From NCBI GenBank assembly GCA_016840385.1, contig JAEOSL010000114.1, positions 1 through 10,985 of the forward strand: a stretch of DNA of 10,985 nucleotides, given 5' to 3'. A program made the translations under genes and the position numbers. Shown one piece after another: positions 5,411-10,985 of the stretch (positions are counted from its first letter, which is position 1; every line of letters starts with the position of its first letter). Origin of the DNA: Candidatus Thorarchaeota archaeon. GTDB taxonomy: Archaea > Asgardarchaeota > Thorarchaeia > Thorarchaeales > Thorarchaeaceae. A model generated the notes under the pieces. The model did not search any database, was not told the origin of the DNA, and saw only the letters and a list, made by a program, of their open reading frames with translations.

Positions 5411-8236
5411 ATGGATTCCAAGAAGACAATCATCGTGCCCCATACGCATTGGGATAGAGAGTGGTATTTACCGTTTCAGAGATTCAGACACATGCTAGTT
5501 GAACTCGTGGACGATTTACTTGATATTCTGAAGAAACAAGATTACAAATTCATGTTGGATGGTCAGACGATTGTTTTGGAAGACTATTTCGAGATACGCC
5601 CGGAGCGGAGAGATGAATTACTTGAACATATTCGTAGCGGGAAAATAACTGTAGGACCCTGGTATTTACTTCCAGACCAATGGCTTGTAGGTGGGGAGAG
5701 TCTCATCCGTAACATTGAACTCAGTCACGATTTGGCTTCGGATCTTCGCATTCCACAGATGCCGATTGGTTATCTTCCTGATATGTTCGGTCACTCAAGC
5801 GCCATACCCCAAATATTGAGCGATCTAACTGACTTCAAAGCTGCTGTGCTCTGGCGCGGAATTCCTCCGGAAATTATGACAGTTCTCTTTAACTGGAAGT
5901 CTCATCCATCGTCGTCAGCAACGATTCCTGCTGTGTATCTACCTGGAGGATATGGGAACACCGCTCGTTTCGTAGAAGAGTACAAGGAATTCGTGGAAAT
6001 GGTTGATGAGGGAATATCATTTCTTGAACCTTTTTCTCCTGTGCCTGTTTATCTGATGATGAATGGTTCAGACCATTTGTTCCCACAGGCATTCGTTCAA
6101 CAGAACGTAACCCGATTGAACAATGAAGGGATTGACATTTCTTTAGGGTCTCTCACGGATTTTGTTGATCATCTGCAAATTGCAATTGGTGAATCTGATT
6201 TCAAACCTCCTTTGCAGAGTGGGGAGTTTCGTTCTCCCGCAAGAGCGCCTCTTCTCCAAGATACATATTCAGCTCGAATGTGGATTAAGATCTGGAATCA
6301 GAAAGTTGAAGATATGTTAGTGCGACAGGTTGAGCCTATCAGCGCATATCTATGGCATTTATTGAAACAAAAGTACCCTGACGTTTACTTGAAGACTGCT
6401 TGGAAATGGTTATTGAAAAACCATCCTCATGATTCGATATGTGGATGTTCTATTGATAGCACTCATGAAGAGATGAGGGCTCGTTTCTCATGGGCAGAAA
6501 CTATTGGAGAAAGTATTCTTGAGAAGACAAACAAGATTCTAGATGAGATGGCTCAGGAAGCCAAATCGGAAATACCTACTGTTCTTGTTTTCAATTCCGG
6601 AGGAAGTAAACAGTTTCCTGTGTACATTGAATTTTCCGCACCGCGGGAGCAGAATATTAGAGGGCTTAAAGCTCCCAATGGATCTATCTATGATGTTCAG
6701 CGTCTCGAATCGAGAGATGATATCTTCTTTGAAACTACGGTTGGGATGAGGATGGCAAGGATGAGCATGGGTCTTCTACCAGGGCGGAAGCTCATGAACT
6801 TCTACATCAACGAAGTTGAGTTCTTTGATGGTGATAATCCGGAAGTCTTGGAGCTGCGATTCATATGCGATTATCATCCTGTAGGTGAACTTGATTGGGA
6901 AGAATTCAAGCGCAAAGGTCGCGAGCTCATTACTAGCAAGAAATACAAAAAGGTGCATCTCGTTGCTGCAAGACCAACTCAGAATATCTATGCTTCAGTG
7001 GTTCCCCTCCAGCCTTGGTCCTTTACGCAGCTGTTTCCAGTTGGTGAATCTCCAGATTCACGAGATGACAAACTCCAGGTAAATGGTGATCAAATCAGCA
7101 ATCGTTTCTATTCAGTGTCATTCAACAAGAATGGGTCATTAAGAATCTTCAACAAGGATCTTGGTACATCATACGACTCACTCCATATCTTTGAAGATTA
7201 TGGGGACCGTGGTGATGAGTACACATTTGGCAGAGTTGAGTCGGAGAAGGCTGATGTAAAGAAAGTGAAGCGCCAGGTGGTAACTTCTGGACCTCTCATT
7301 GTTGAGATTCAACAGAAGATGGAACTTGAAATATTTGAGAGCCTTGATGATTCGAGAGAGAAGCGAACTGGTAAGGTTAAACTGCCAATAGAATCCACAT
7401 TCAGATTCTATCGCGATTCGCCAAGGATTGAAGTGACAACCAAGCTAACAAACAGGTCGAAAGATCATCGATTAAGAATTTGTTTTGACCTTCCCTATAG
7501 TTCAGAAAAATCTCAAACTGAAACGCACTTTGGTGTTGTCGAACGCTATGGTTCACCAGAAAGAATTCCAGAGGTAGAAGTGTTGGATAAGACCAGCTCT
7601 TCATACCCAGAAGTGCCTTCAGGAATACAGCCCCAAAAGCGATTCATTCGAGTTGATGATGAACAAGGAAATGGTTCAATCACTGTCTTCAACTCAGGTC
7701 TACCAGAGGTTGAATTGGTTAATGGTACCCGAATAGCGTTGACACTCGTCCGCTCGGTAGGATGGCTCTCACGATCTGATATCCCTGAGAGACCTGTGCA
7801 TGCAGGCCCAGGTGAGGAAACTCCCGGTGCACAAGAAATAGGGACTGATTACGAATATCATTATGGTTTTGCAGTGCACTCGAAGGAAGAACCTCTGCAT
7901 TTTAGTTCCAACATTGCCGATGCAGCCTCAGAAAAACCATTTACTGCTTATTTGAATCATTCAAATGAGTTCTCAAGACTCCTTACACCAATTGTCAAAA
8001 TAGATGATCCCCGGGTAAGAATCTCTTCGATGCGAATGAGGGATGGTGCGATTCTTATGACGATGTACAATCTAGAGAATCTAGAAATTAATGCCATTTT
8101 GGAGTTTGAGAATTCTTTCAAGACCATCGCTGAAGTAAAGATTGATGGAACGAAAAAGAGTGAACAATCTGTGAGTGGGAATAGAATCAATCTATCCTTC
8201 AGCCCTCGGGAAATCAAGATGTGCGTTCTGAGCTAA
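5411..8236 (+). CDS. GH38 family alpha-mannosidase (cytosolic)
   Basis: This 941-residue enzyme starts with the hallmark PHTHWDREWYLPF (10-22). By comparison with Golgi mannosidase II, His13 and Asp15 should bind zinc, Asp124 in YLPDMFGH (121-128) should be nucleophile and zinc ligand, and His340 in NHPHDSICGCS (337-347) the last ligand. Asp221 in NGSDHLF is a candidate acid/base. The catalytic domain covers about 6-265, the middle helical domain about 285-375, and the remainder is beta-sandwich, as in bacterial-type GH38 enzymes of 850-1000 residues. No signal peptide is present, so it acts in the cytosol on imported substrate, in line with the adjacent GPH symporter. GH38 includes alpha-mannosidases and mannosylglycerate hydrolase (MngB); the sequence does not separate these, so no gene symbol is given. 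Its stop codon overlaps the end of the extended reading frame of the convergent methyltransferase. Confidence 0.95.
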   Translation: MDSKKTIIVPHTHWDREWYLPFQRFRHMLVELVDDLLDILKKQDYKFMLDGQTIVLEDYFEIRPERRDELLEHIRSGKITVGPWYLLPDQWLVGGESLIRNIELSHDLASDLRIPQMPIGYLPDMFGHSSAIPQILSDLTDFKAAVLWRGIPPEIMTVLFNWKSHPSSSATIPAVYLPGGYGNTARFVEEYKEFVEMVDEGISFLEPFSPVPVYLMMNGSDHLFPQAFVQQNVTRLNNEGIDISLGSLTDFVDHLQIAIGESDFKPPLQSGEFRSPARAPLLQDTYSARMWIKIWNQKVEDMLVRQVEPISAYLWHLLKQKYPDVYLKTAWKWLLKNHPHDSICGCSIDSTHEEMRARFSWAETIGESILEKTNKILDEMAQEAKSEIPTVLVFNSGGSKQFPVYIEFSAPREQNIRGLKAPNGSIYDVQRLESRDDIFFETTVGMRMARMSMGLLPGRKLMNFYINEVEFFDGDNPEVLELRFICDYHPVGELDWEEFKRKGRELITSKKYKKVHLVAARPTQNIYASVVPLQPWSFTQLFPVGESPDSRDDKLQVNGDQISNRFYSVSFNKNGSLRIFNKDLGTSYDSLHIFEDYGDRGDEYTFGRVESEKADVKKVKRQVVTSGPLIVEIQQKMELEIFESLDDSREKRTGKVKLPIESTFRFYRDSPRIEVTTKLTNRSKDHRLRICFDLPYSSEKSQTETHFGVVERYGSPERIPEVEVLDKTSSSYPEVPSGIQPQKRFIRVDDEQGNGSITVFNSGLPEVELVNGTRIALTLVRSVGWLSRSDIPERPVHAGPGEETPGAQEIGTDYEYHYGFAVHSKEEPLHFSSNIADAASEKPFTAYLNHSNEFSRLLTPIVKIDDPRVRISSMRMRDGAILMTMYNLENLEINAILEFENSFKTIAEVKIDGTKKSEQSVSGNRINLSFSPREIKMCVLS

Positions 8237-8394
8237 GTATATTCTTCAATCAGTTTCTCAAGAATCATAGACACATCTTGCTCATCTTTACACAGGGATT
8301 TGACTTCTATAAAAAAAGCCACTACACAAGGGTTCGGGAGTGAGTGCTCTATTATTCCAAATTCATGAATCCCCAAAAACGAGAAAGATGCTTC
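8233..8394 (-). other. Probable out-of-frame C-terminal continuation of the methyltransferase
   Basis: The -1 frame of the minus strand is open from 8394 to TAG at 8235-8233 and has no well-placed ATG. Its translation is protein-like, with a strand-like LPNPCVVAFFIEV followed by an amphipathic helix (KDEQDVSMILEKLIEEY). A -1 shift, or one inserted T, at the T5G4 run on the minus strand (8379-8371) joins Phe205 of the methyltransferase directly to LGIHEFGIIEH and adds 47 residues, giving about 252 in total. It would end exactly at the GH38 stop. Alternatives are an ancestral frameshift, a sequencing or assembly indel, recoding, or a chance open frame. A T7 run on the minus strand (8317-8311) inside it could instead be a terminator for the short form. 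Confidence 0.5.
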
Positions 8395-8990
8395 CTATCA
8401 GTAAAGTTGTCGTGTCGGCACAGTAGATATTCAGAATCGATTTGGACTGAAGGTAGTTCAGCAATGCCCGAGCTCACCCCACAACTAGCTGGATTCCCAA
8501 TCCAAAGAATGGGTGTCCCGGAATGAATCAGTTCGACACTTGTAGTAGAGTAGAATGGTTCCCACACCATAATGACCACAGATGGATCATACTTGGAGTG
8601 CGCTTCAATCGCATCAATCTCTTCCACCCATTTTGGATGCTCAATATTATCCCTGCCTGTTTTTGCATCAGTTGCAATTATGGTTCTATCTACAAGTGGT
8701 TTCAAAAACTCACCTAGTTTTCCATCCCCACTCATGATTTCAAGGACTGGTCCTGGATGTTTTGATCCTATCAATATCTTTCCAACAAGGGTTGCTATGA
8801 GTTCAATGAATTCTCTGCTGTAAATCTGAAAGATCCATCTTCCGCCAGCATTTGCTCCATTGCAGTACTCCTTTACTTCTCCTTCACTCTCTATGTGTTT
8901 AAAGAACTCGAGTACTTTGTCAAAAGGTAATAGTTCCTTGTGGATGTCTATGAATTCACCATTGCTTGAATACATCCACTCGGTGGTCAT
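8352..8990 (-). CDS. SAM-dependent methyltransferase-like protein, probably truncated by frameshift
   Basis: In its own frame this gene gives 212 residues. VLEIMSGDGKLGEF (82-95) looks like motif I of class I methyltransferases (the glycine-rich SAM loop), IIATDAK (104-110) like the acidic motif II strand, and DPSVVIMVWEPF (135-146) like motif IV. A helical N-terminal region of about 75 residues precedes the Rossmann-like part and could hold the substrate-recognition element. There is no signal peptide or membrane helix. The substrate is unknown, and the lack of a classical GxGxG makes the call moderate. The ATG at 8990 has no Shine-Dalgarno sequence, but a TATA element at 9011-9024 is centred about 27 bases upstream, so it is probably leaderless. 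The reading frame stops soon after a T5G4 run, and the continuation seems to lie in the next frame (8233-8394). Confidence 0.75.
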   Translation of the reverse strand: MTTEWMYSSNGEFIDIHKELLPFDKVLEFFKHIESEGEVKEYCNGANAGGRWIFQIYSREFIELIATLVGKILIGSKHPGPVLEIMSGDGKLGEFLKPLVDRTIIATDAKTGRDNIEHPKWVEEIDAIEAHSKYDPSVVIMVWEPFYSTTSVELIHSGTPILWIGNPASCGVSSGIAELPSVQIDSEYLLCRHDNFTDRKHLSRFWGFMNLE

Positions 8991-9010
8991 GTGTCGTTGA
9001 AAATCAGCGT

Positions 9011-9024
9011 AAGTAATAATACTT
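9011..9024. promoter_or_regulatory. Symmetric TATA element shared by divergent genes
   Basis: AAGTA-ATAA-TACTT (9011-9024) has perfect 5-base inverted arms. Its centre lies about 27 bases before the minus-strand ATG at 8990 (leaderless). It also lies about 47 bases before the plus-strand ATG at 9065, giving a leader of about 20 bases that contains GGGAGA. No other TATA-like sequence stands out in the 74-base gap. Confidence 0.5.
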
Positions 9025-9064
9025 TAGTCACTTTCCAAACAGATATTCTGTGGGAGAAATAGCA

Positions 9065-9565
9065 ATGAACAAACAAGTGTTGATAGAGAAACTCAACATG
9101 ACCTATTCATGGATTGAGCGTATGATTTCTCAGATCAGTGAGGATGAAATGACTCAATCAATAGTCCATGGTGAGAGAACGTCAAAGGATATTCTTGCAC
9201 ACATTGCAGCATGGAATTGGAATGGTATTGAGTGGATTAAATCAGTAGGCAAGGGAGAGAAGCCACTTCTCCCAATGGAGGGTCACACCCTCGAAGAACG
9301 AGATTCTATATTCGCTCGTTTGAATGAAGAGATTCACAAGAGGGATCAGAACAAACATTTGAAGGATGTTCTTGAGGATTACTATCAATCTTGGAAAACT
9401 ATGATGAATCTCGTAGAAACTCTGAAGCAAGAAGATTTTGACAGAACTATCCATCTTGATTGGGCCGCTAACCCAATTGAAGGATGGAACGTAGTTCATT
9501 GGCGAGTTTGGCATGCAGAAAACCATGGGAAACACATTGAAGCATGGTTAGAAACCAAATCTTGA
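9065..9565 (+). CDS. DinB/DfsB-like four-helix metal-binding protein
   Basis: This 166-residue helical protein fits the DinB/YfiT superfamily, probably the ClbS/DfsB (DUF1706) branch. TSKDILAHIAAWNWNGIEW (39-57) corresponds to the second helix with the first metal-binding His46. WRVWHAENHGKHIEAWL (146-162) supplies His150 and His154 in the H-x3-H pattern typical of the last helix. Such proteins are metal-dependent thiol transferases, hydrolases or protective proteins; the substrate cannot be read here. The ATG at 9065 is chosen over the GTG at 9050 because GGGAGA (9052-9057) lies seven bases before it. The gene is divergent from the methyltransferase and 90 bases before the flavodoxin. Confidence 0.85.
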   Translation: MNKQVLIEKLNMTYSWIERMISQISEDEMTQSIVHGERTSKDILAHIAAWNWNGIEWIKSVGKGEKPLLPMEGHTLEERDSIFARLNEEIHKRDQNKHLKDVLEDYYQSWKTMMNLVETLKQEDFDRTIHLDWAANPIEGWNVVHWRVWHAENHGKHIEAWLETKS

Positions 9566-9618
9566 TTTGTGAACTATTGAGCATACTACTAATACCAAGA
9601 AATGTCCTCACGCGCCAG

Positions 9619-9627
9619 TTTATAATA
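9619..9627 (+). promoter_or_regulatory. TATA box of the flavodoxin gene
   Basis: TTTATAATA (9619-9627) is a strong archaeal TATA match centred 33 bases before the ATG at 9656, preceded by a GC-rich CGCGCCAG that could act as BRE. This predicts transcription near 9650 and a leader of only about six bases. Confidence 0.6.
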
Positions 9628-9635
9628 CTCGGAGT

Positions 9636-9646
9636 GGAGAATCTCC
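9636..9646 (+). promoter_or_regulatory. Palindromic operator candidate in the flavodoxin promoter
   Basis: GGAGA-A-TCTCC is a perfect 11-base palindrome between the TATA box and the predicted transcription start. A factor bound here would block RNA polymerase or TFB, the usual arrangement of archaeal repressor sites. GGAG at 9631-9634 repeats half of it. Confidence 0.4.
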
Positions 9647-9655
9647 TGTGATTTT

Positions 9656-10123
9656 ATGTCGTATCTTGTTACGTACTACTCCAGAACTGGAAACAATCGG
9701 ACTATCGGAGAGGCTATAGCAAAAGGACTCTCTGCTGACATTGATGAGATTACCGAAAATAAAAAACGTTCTGGGAAGCTCGGTTATATTAAAGCTGGAG
9801 CTGACTCAAAGAGCGGGAAACTCGCAGAGATTAAGTTCGAGAAAAATCCCCAGGACTACGACACGATAATCATTGGTGCTCCGATTTGGGCAGGAAATCC
9901 TATTCCACCCATCCGTACATATCTCCAAGAAGTTGACCTGAAAGGCAAACGTGTTGCATTCTTCATCTGTTCACAAACTACTGGATACTCAGAGATGTTT
10001 CCCAAATTGGTCGCATTGATTCCCGATTCAGAGCATATAGGCAACTTCGGTATCACACAGAAACGTTTCAAAGAAGAGGACTATAGTTCTGATCTCGACG
10101 CGTTTGTTGCAATAATCAAATAG
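9656..10123 (+). CDS. Flavodoxin family protein
   Basis: This 155-residue protein has the flavodoxin fold signatures. The N-terminal strand and phosphate loop LVTYYSRTGNNR (4-15) bind FMN phosphate in this family. Two isoalloxazine-contact loops follow, GAPIWAGNPIPP (74-85) and CSQTTGYSEM (105-114). It lacks any signal peptide and should be a cytosolic FMN electron carrier or a small quinone/flavin reductase. The W-A-G-N-x-I-P-P form resembles the stand-alone flavodoxins common in anaerobic archaea. The ATG at 9656 directly precedes the first strand, and a TATA box lies 33 bases upstream. It is apparently monocistronic, with a hairpin just after its stop codon. Confidence 0.9.
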   Translation: MSYLVTYYSRTGNNRTIGEAIAKGLSADIDEITENKKRSGKLGYIKAGADSKSGKLAEIKFEKNPQDYDTIIIGAPIWAGNPIPPIRTYLQEVDLKGKRVAFFICSQTTGYSEMFPKLVALIPDSEHIGNFGITQKRFKEEDYSSDLDAFVAIIK

Positions 10124-10124
10124 C

Positions 10125-10201
10125 ATGCCAATAGCAAATTAGATAGGCCACAATAATTATAGAGAAAAGACTGCAAATCCGGTCTGGTCTTTTCTTGGCA
10201 T
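10125..10201 (+). terminator. Nested inverted repeats after the flavodoxin gene
   Basis: An inner perfect 9-base stem (AGAAAAGAC 10163-10171 with GTCTTTTCT 10187-10195) is enclosed by an outer perfect 7-base stem (ATGCCAA 10125-10131 with TTGGCAT 10195-10201). The two right arms form one continuous strand, while the left arms are split by 31 bases. It begins two bases after the stop codon. It could be a terminator or 3' stability element, or part of a small RNA; the role is inferred. Confidence 0.45.
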
Positions 10202-10250
10202 TGATTCCCTCGTCTTGGATGTAACACAAAATACTGCGCCGATGTGTTGT

Positions 10251-10290
10251 ATTATATTACATTCTGGATTTTCTTTTAGCGTTAATAAGG
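10251..10290 (+). promoter_or_regulatory. TATA box and ribosome binding site of the BPL_N-type gene
   Basis: ATTATATTA (10251-10259) lies about 45 bases before the ATG at 10300, predicting transcription near 10282. TAAGG (10286-10290) is the ribosome binding site in an approximately 18-base leader. Short dyads surround the box: ATGTAA (10219-10224) with TTACAT (10257-10262), and AACACA (10223-10228) with TGTGTT (10243-10248). Confidence 0.45.
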
Positions 10291-10299
10291 TGCCTTCTC

Positions 10300-10985
10300 A
10301 TGATATGGTTCAGGAGAGAGTCTTGCAGTCAAAGGATACTCGGTATATACGTGCTATCACTACTGTGTCTGATACTTCTTTCACCAACACCCTCCGTTGC
10401 TCAGATTGAACACCAGGATTTGACAGGAGTTACAGTTGGTGTCTACAATGGAACTGGTGAGATGAATTCCAGTCGCATTGCACTTGTACGAATGTTTGAG
10501 TGGATGAGTGCAACAGTAGTAGAAGTTAATGCTTCGCAAATTCTTGGAGATTTTCTTGATGACTGTGATATACTTGTCTTTCCTGGTGGATCCGAATCCA
10601 GTTACATGATTGATCTCCACTTTATTACAGGAATTGAGAAGATACAGGATTTCATTGAAAATGGTGGCTCATATTTCGGTATCTGTGGCGGGTCAACCTT
10701 TGGGGCGAATACACTTGATCTATTTGATGGTAATATGTATCCTGTGAATGAACCCGGTGATATAATCCACATGACTACTATGAAAGTAAACCAATCCTCA
10801 AATGGACCTGATCTCTCTGATTACTCCGCGAATTTCACAACAATGTATTATGCTTCACAGTACTTTGTTCCAACAGTAAGGACCGATGTCCATGTCGTTG
10901 CTAAATACGATAGTAACAACCAACCCGGGATGATTGCATTCGAATATGGGGCTGGAACAGTTTTTCTCTTAAGCCCCCATCCTGA
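10300..10985 (+). CDS. Exported BPL_N-domain, class I glutamine-amidotransferase-like protein, 3'-partial
   Basis: The frame is open from the ATG at 10300 through the right edge (228 full codons, then GA of a Glu/Asp codon). Residues 1-35 form a signal peptide: basic MIWFRR, a hydrophobic core LGIYVLSLLCLILL (14-27) and SPTPSVAQ with a likely cut near 34-35. The mature part matches the BPL_N domain (N-terminal domain of some biotin-protein ligases): VGVYNGTG (46-53), ILVFPGG (91-97), GSYFGICGGSTFGA (123-136) with candidate nucleophile Cys129, and a C-terminal LLSPHP (223-228). The last motif supplies His227 and probably Glu229, as in class I amidotransferase triads. A VNEPGDIIHMTTMKVNQSSNGPDLSD region (149-174) is an insertion typical of archaeal members. 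Its activity is unknown; surface peptidase or amidase activity is possible. The ATG is supported by TAAGG and a TATA box upstream. Confidence 0.85.
   Translation, partial: MIWFRRESCSQRILGIYVLSLLCLILLSPTPSVAQIEHQDLTGVTVGVYNGTGEMNSSRIALVRMFEWMSATVVEVNASQILGDFLDDCDILVFPGGSESSYMIDLHFITGIEKIQDFIENGGSYFGICGGSTFGANTLDLFDGNMYPVNEPGDIIHMTTMKVNQSSNGPDLSDYSANFTTMYYASQYFVPTVRTDVHVVAKYDSNNQPGMIAFEYGAGTVFLLSPHP

Noticed and set aside
7957..8217. 86-codon open frame on the minus strand
   Set aside because: It lies antisense within the beta-sandwich end of the GH38 gene and has no promoter or ribosome binding site.
8311..8317. T7 run on the minus strand as terminator of the methyltransferase gene
   Set aside because: It is possible if the gene really stops at 8352, but the run is explained equally well as Phe-Phe codons of the frame continuation, so it is not listed as a separate feature.
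8572..8823. 83-codon open frame on the plus strand
   Set aside because: It is antisense to the methyltransferase-like gene, which has a SAM-loop motif and a promoter at the right distance; the plus-strand product shows no motif.
10215..10409. 64-codon open frame on the plus strand
   Set aside because: It overlaps the promoter and signal-peptide region of the gene starting at 10300 in another frame, has no good ribosome binding site and its translation is not protein-like.
10381..10620. 79-codon open frame on the minus strand
   Set aside because: It is antisense to the BPL_N-type coding region, which has recognisable motifs, a signal peptide and a proper start.
1..10985. tRNA, rRNA, CRISPR array, insertion sequence or attachment site
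   Set aside because: No cloverleaf-like sequence, regularly spaced repeats, transposase motifs or terminal inverted repeats were seen on reading both strands.

Overview
The window looks like chromosomal DNA of an archaeon, most likely an Asgard lineage and perhaps Thorarchaeota-like. This is an inference from three things: AT-rich TATA elements about 26-28 bases upstream of start codons that lack a ribosome binding site, moderate-to-low GC, and the gene mix. I see no rRNA, tRNA, CRISPR array, insertion sequence or phage gene, so this reads as a metabolic and accessory chromosomal segment. Genes are compact and strand switches are frequent.

Layout. (1) 2-505 (+): C-terminal part of a multi-pass membrane protein resembling DUF422/carotenoid-biosynthesis (CruF-like) proteins, open at the left edge. 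(2) 529-3178 (-): a three-gene group read right to left. It holds a cytosolic penicillin-binding-like serine hydrolase with two C-terminal beta-rich modules, a small PPOX-fold flavoprotein with a probable internal leaderless promoter, and an unrecognised 119-residue protein. (3) 3314-3760 (+): a four-cysteine C_GCAxxG_C_C family redox protein, divergent from group 2 across a 130-base regulatory gap that carries a direct repeat. (4) 3889-8236 (+): a two-gene cassette of a GPH/MelB-type sugar symporter and a GH38 alpha-mannosidase, 34 bases apart and probably one transcript. (5) 8352-8990 (-): a SAM-methyltransferase-like protein whose C-terminus seems to continue in the -1 frame down to the GH38 stop codon. 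(6) 9065-9565 (+): a DinB-fold protein, divergent from the methyltransferase and apparently sharing one symmetric TATA element with it. (7) 9656-10123 (+): a short flavodoxin with a palindromic operator candidate. (8) 10300-10985 (+): an exported BPL_N-type protein with a class I glutamine-amidotransferase-like fold, cut by the right edge.

How the genes work together. The clearest functional unit is the symporter plus GH38 enzyme. A cation-coupled carrier would import an alpha-mannoside, and a cytosolic zinc mannosidase without a signal peptide would hydrolyse it. The C_GCAxxG protein, PPOX protein and flavodoxin are all small redox or cofactor proteins, but nothing in the sequence ties them into one pathway. 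Many promoters can be located with reasonable precision, and the window mixes leaderless genes (methyltransferase, PPOX, C_GCAxxG protein) with Shine-Dalgarno-led genes (GH38, DinB, BPL_N, serine hydrolase). I do not see a wholly new multi-gene system. The most unusual points are the probable frameshift in the methyltransferase and several compact regulatory structures.
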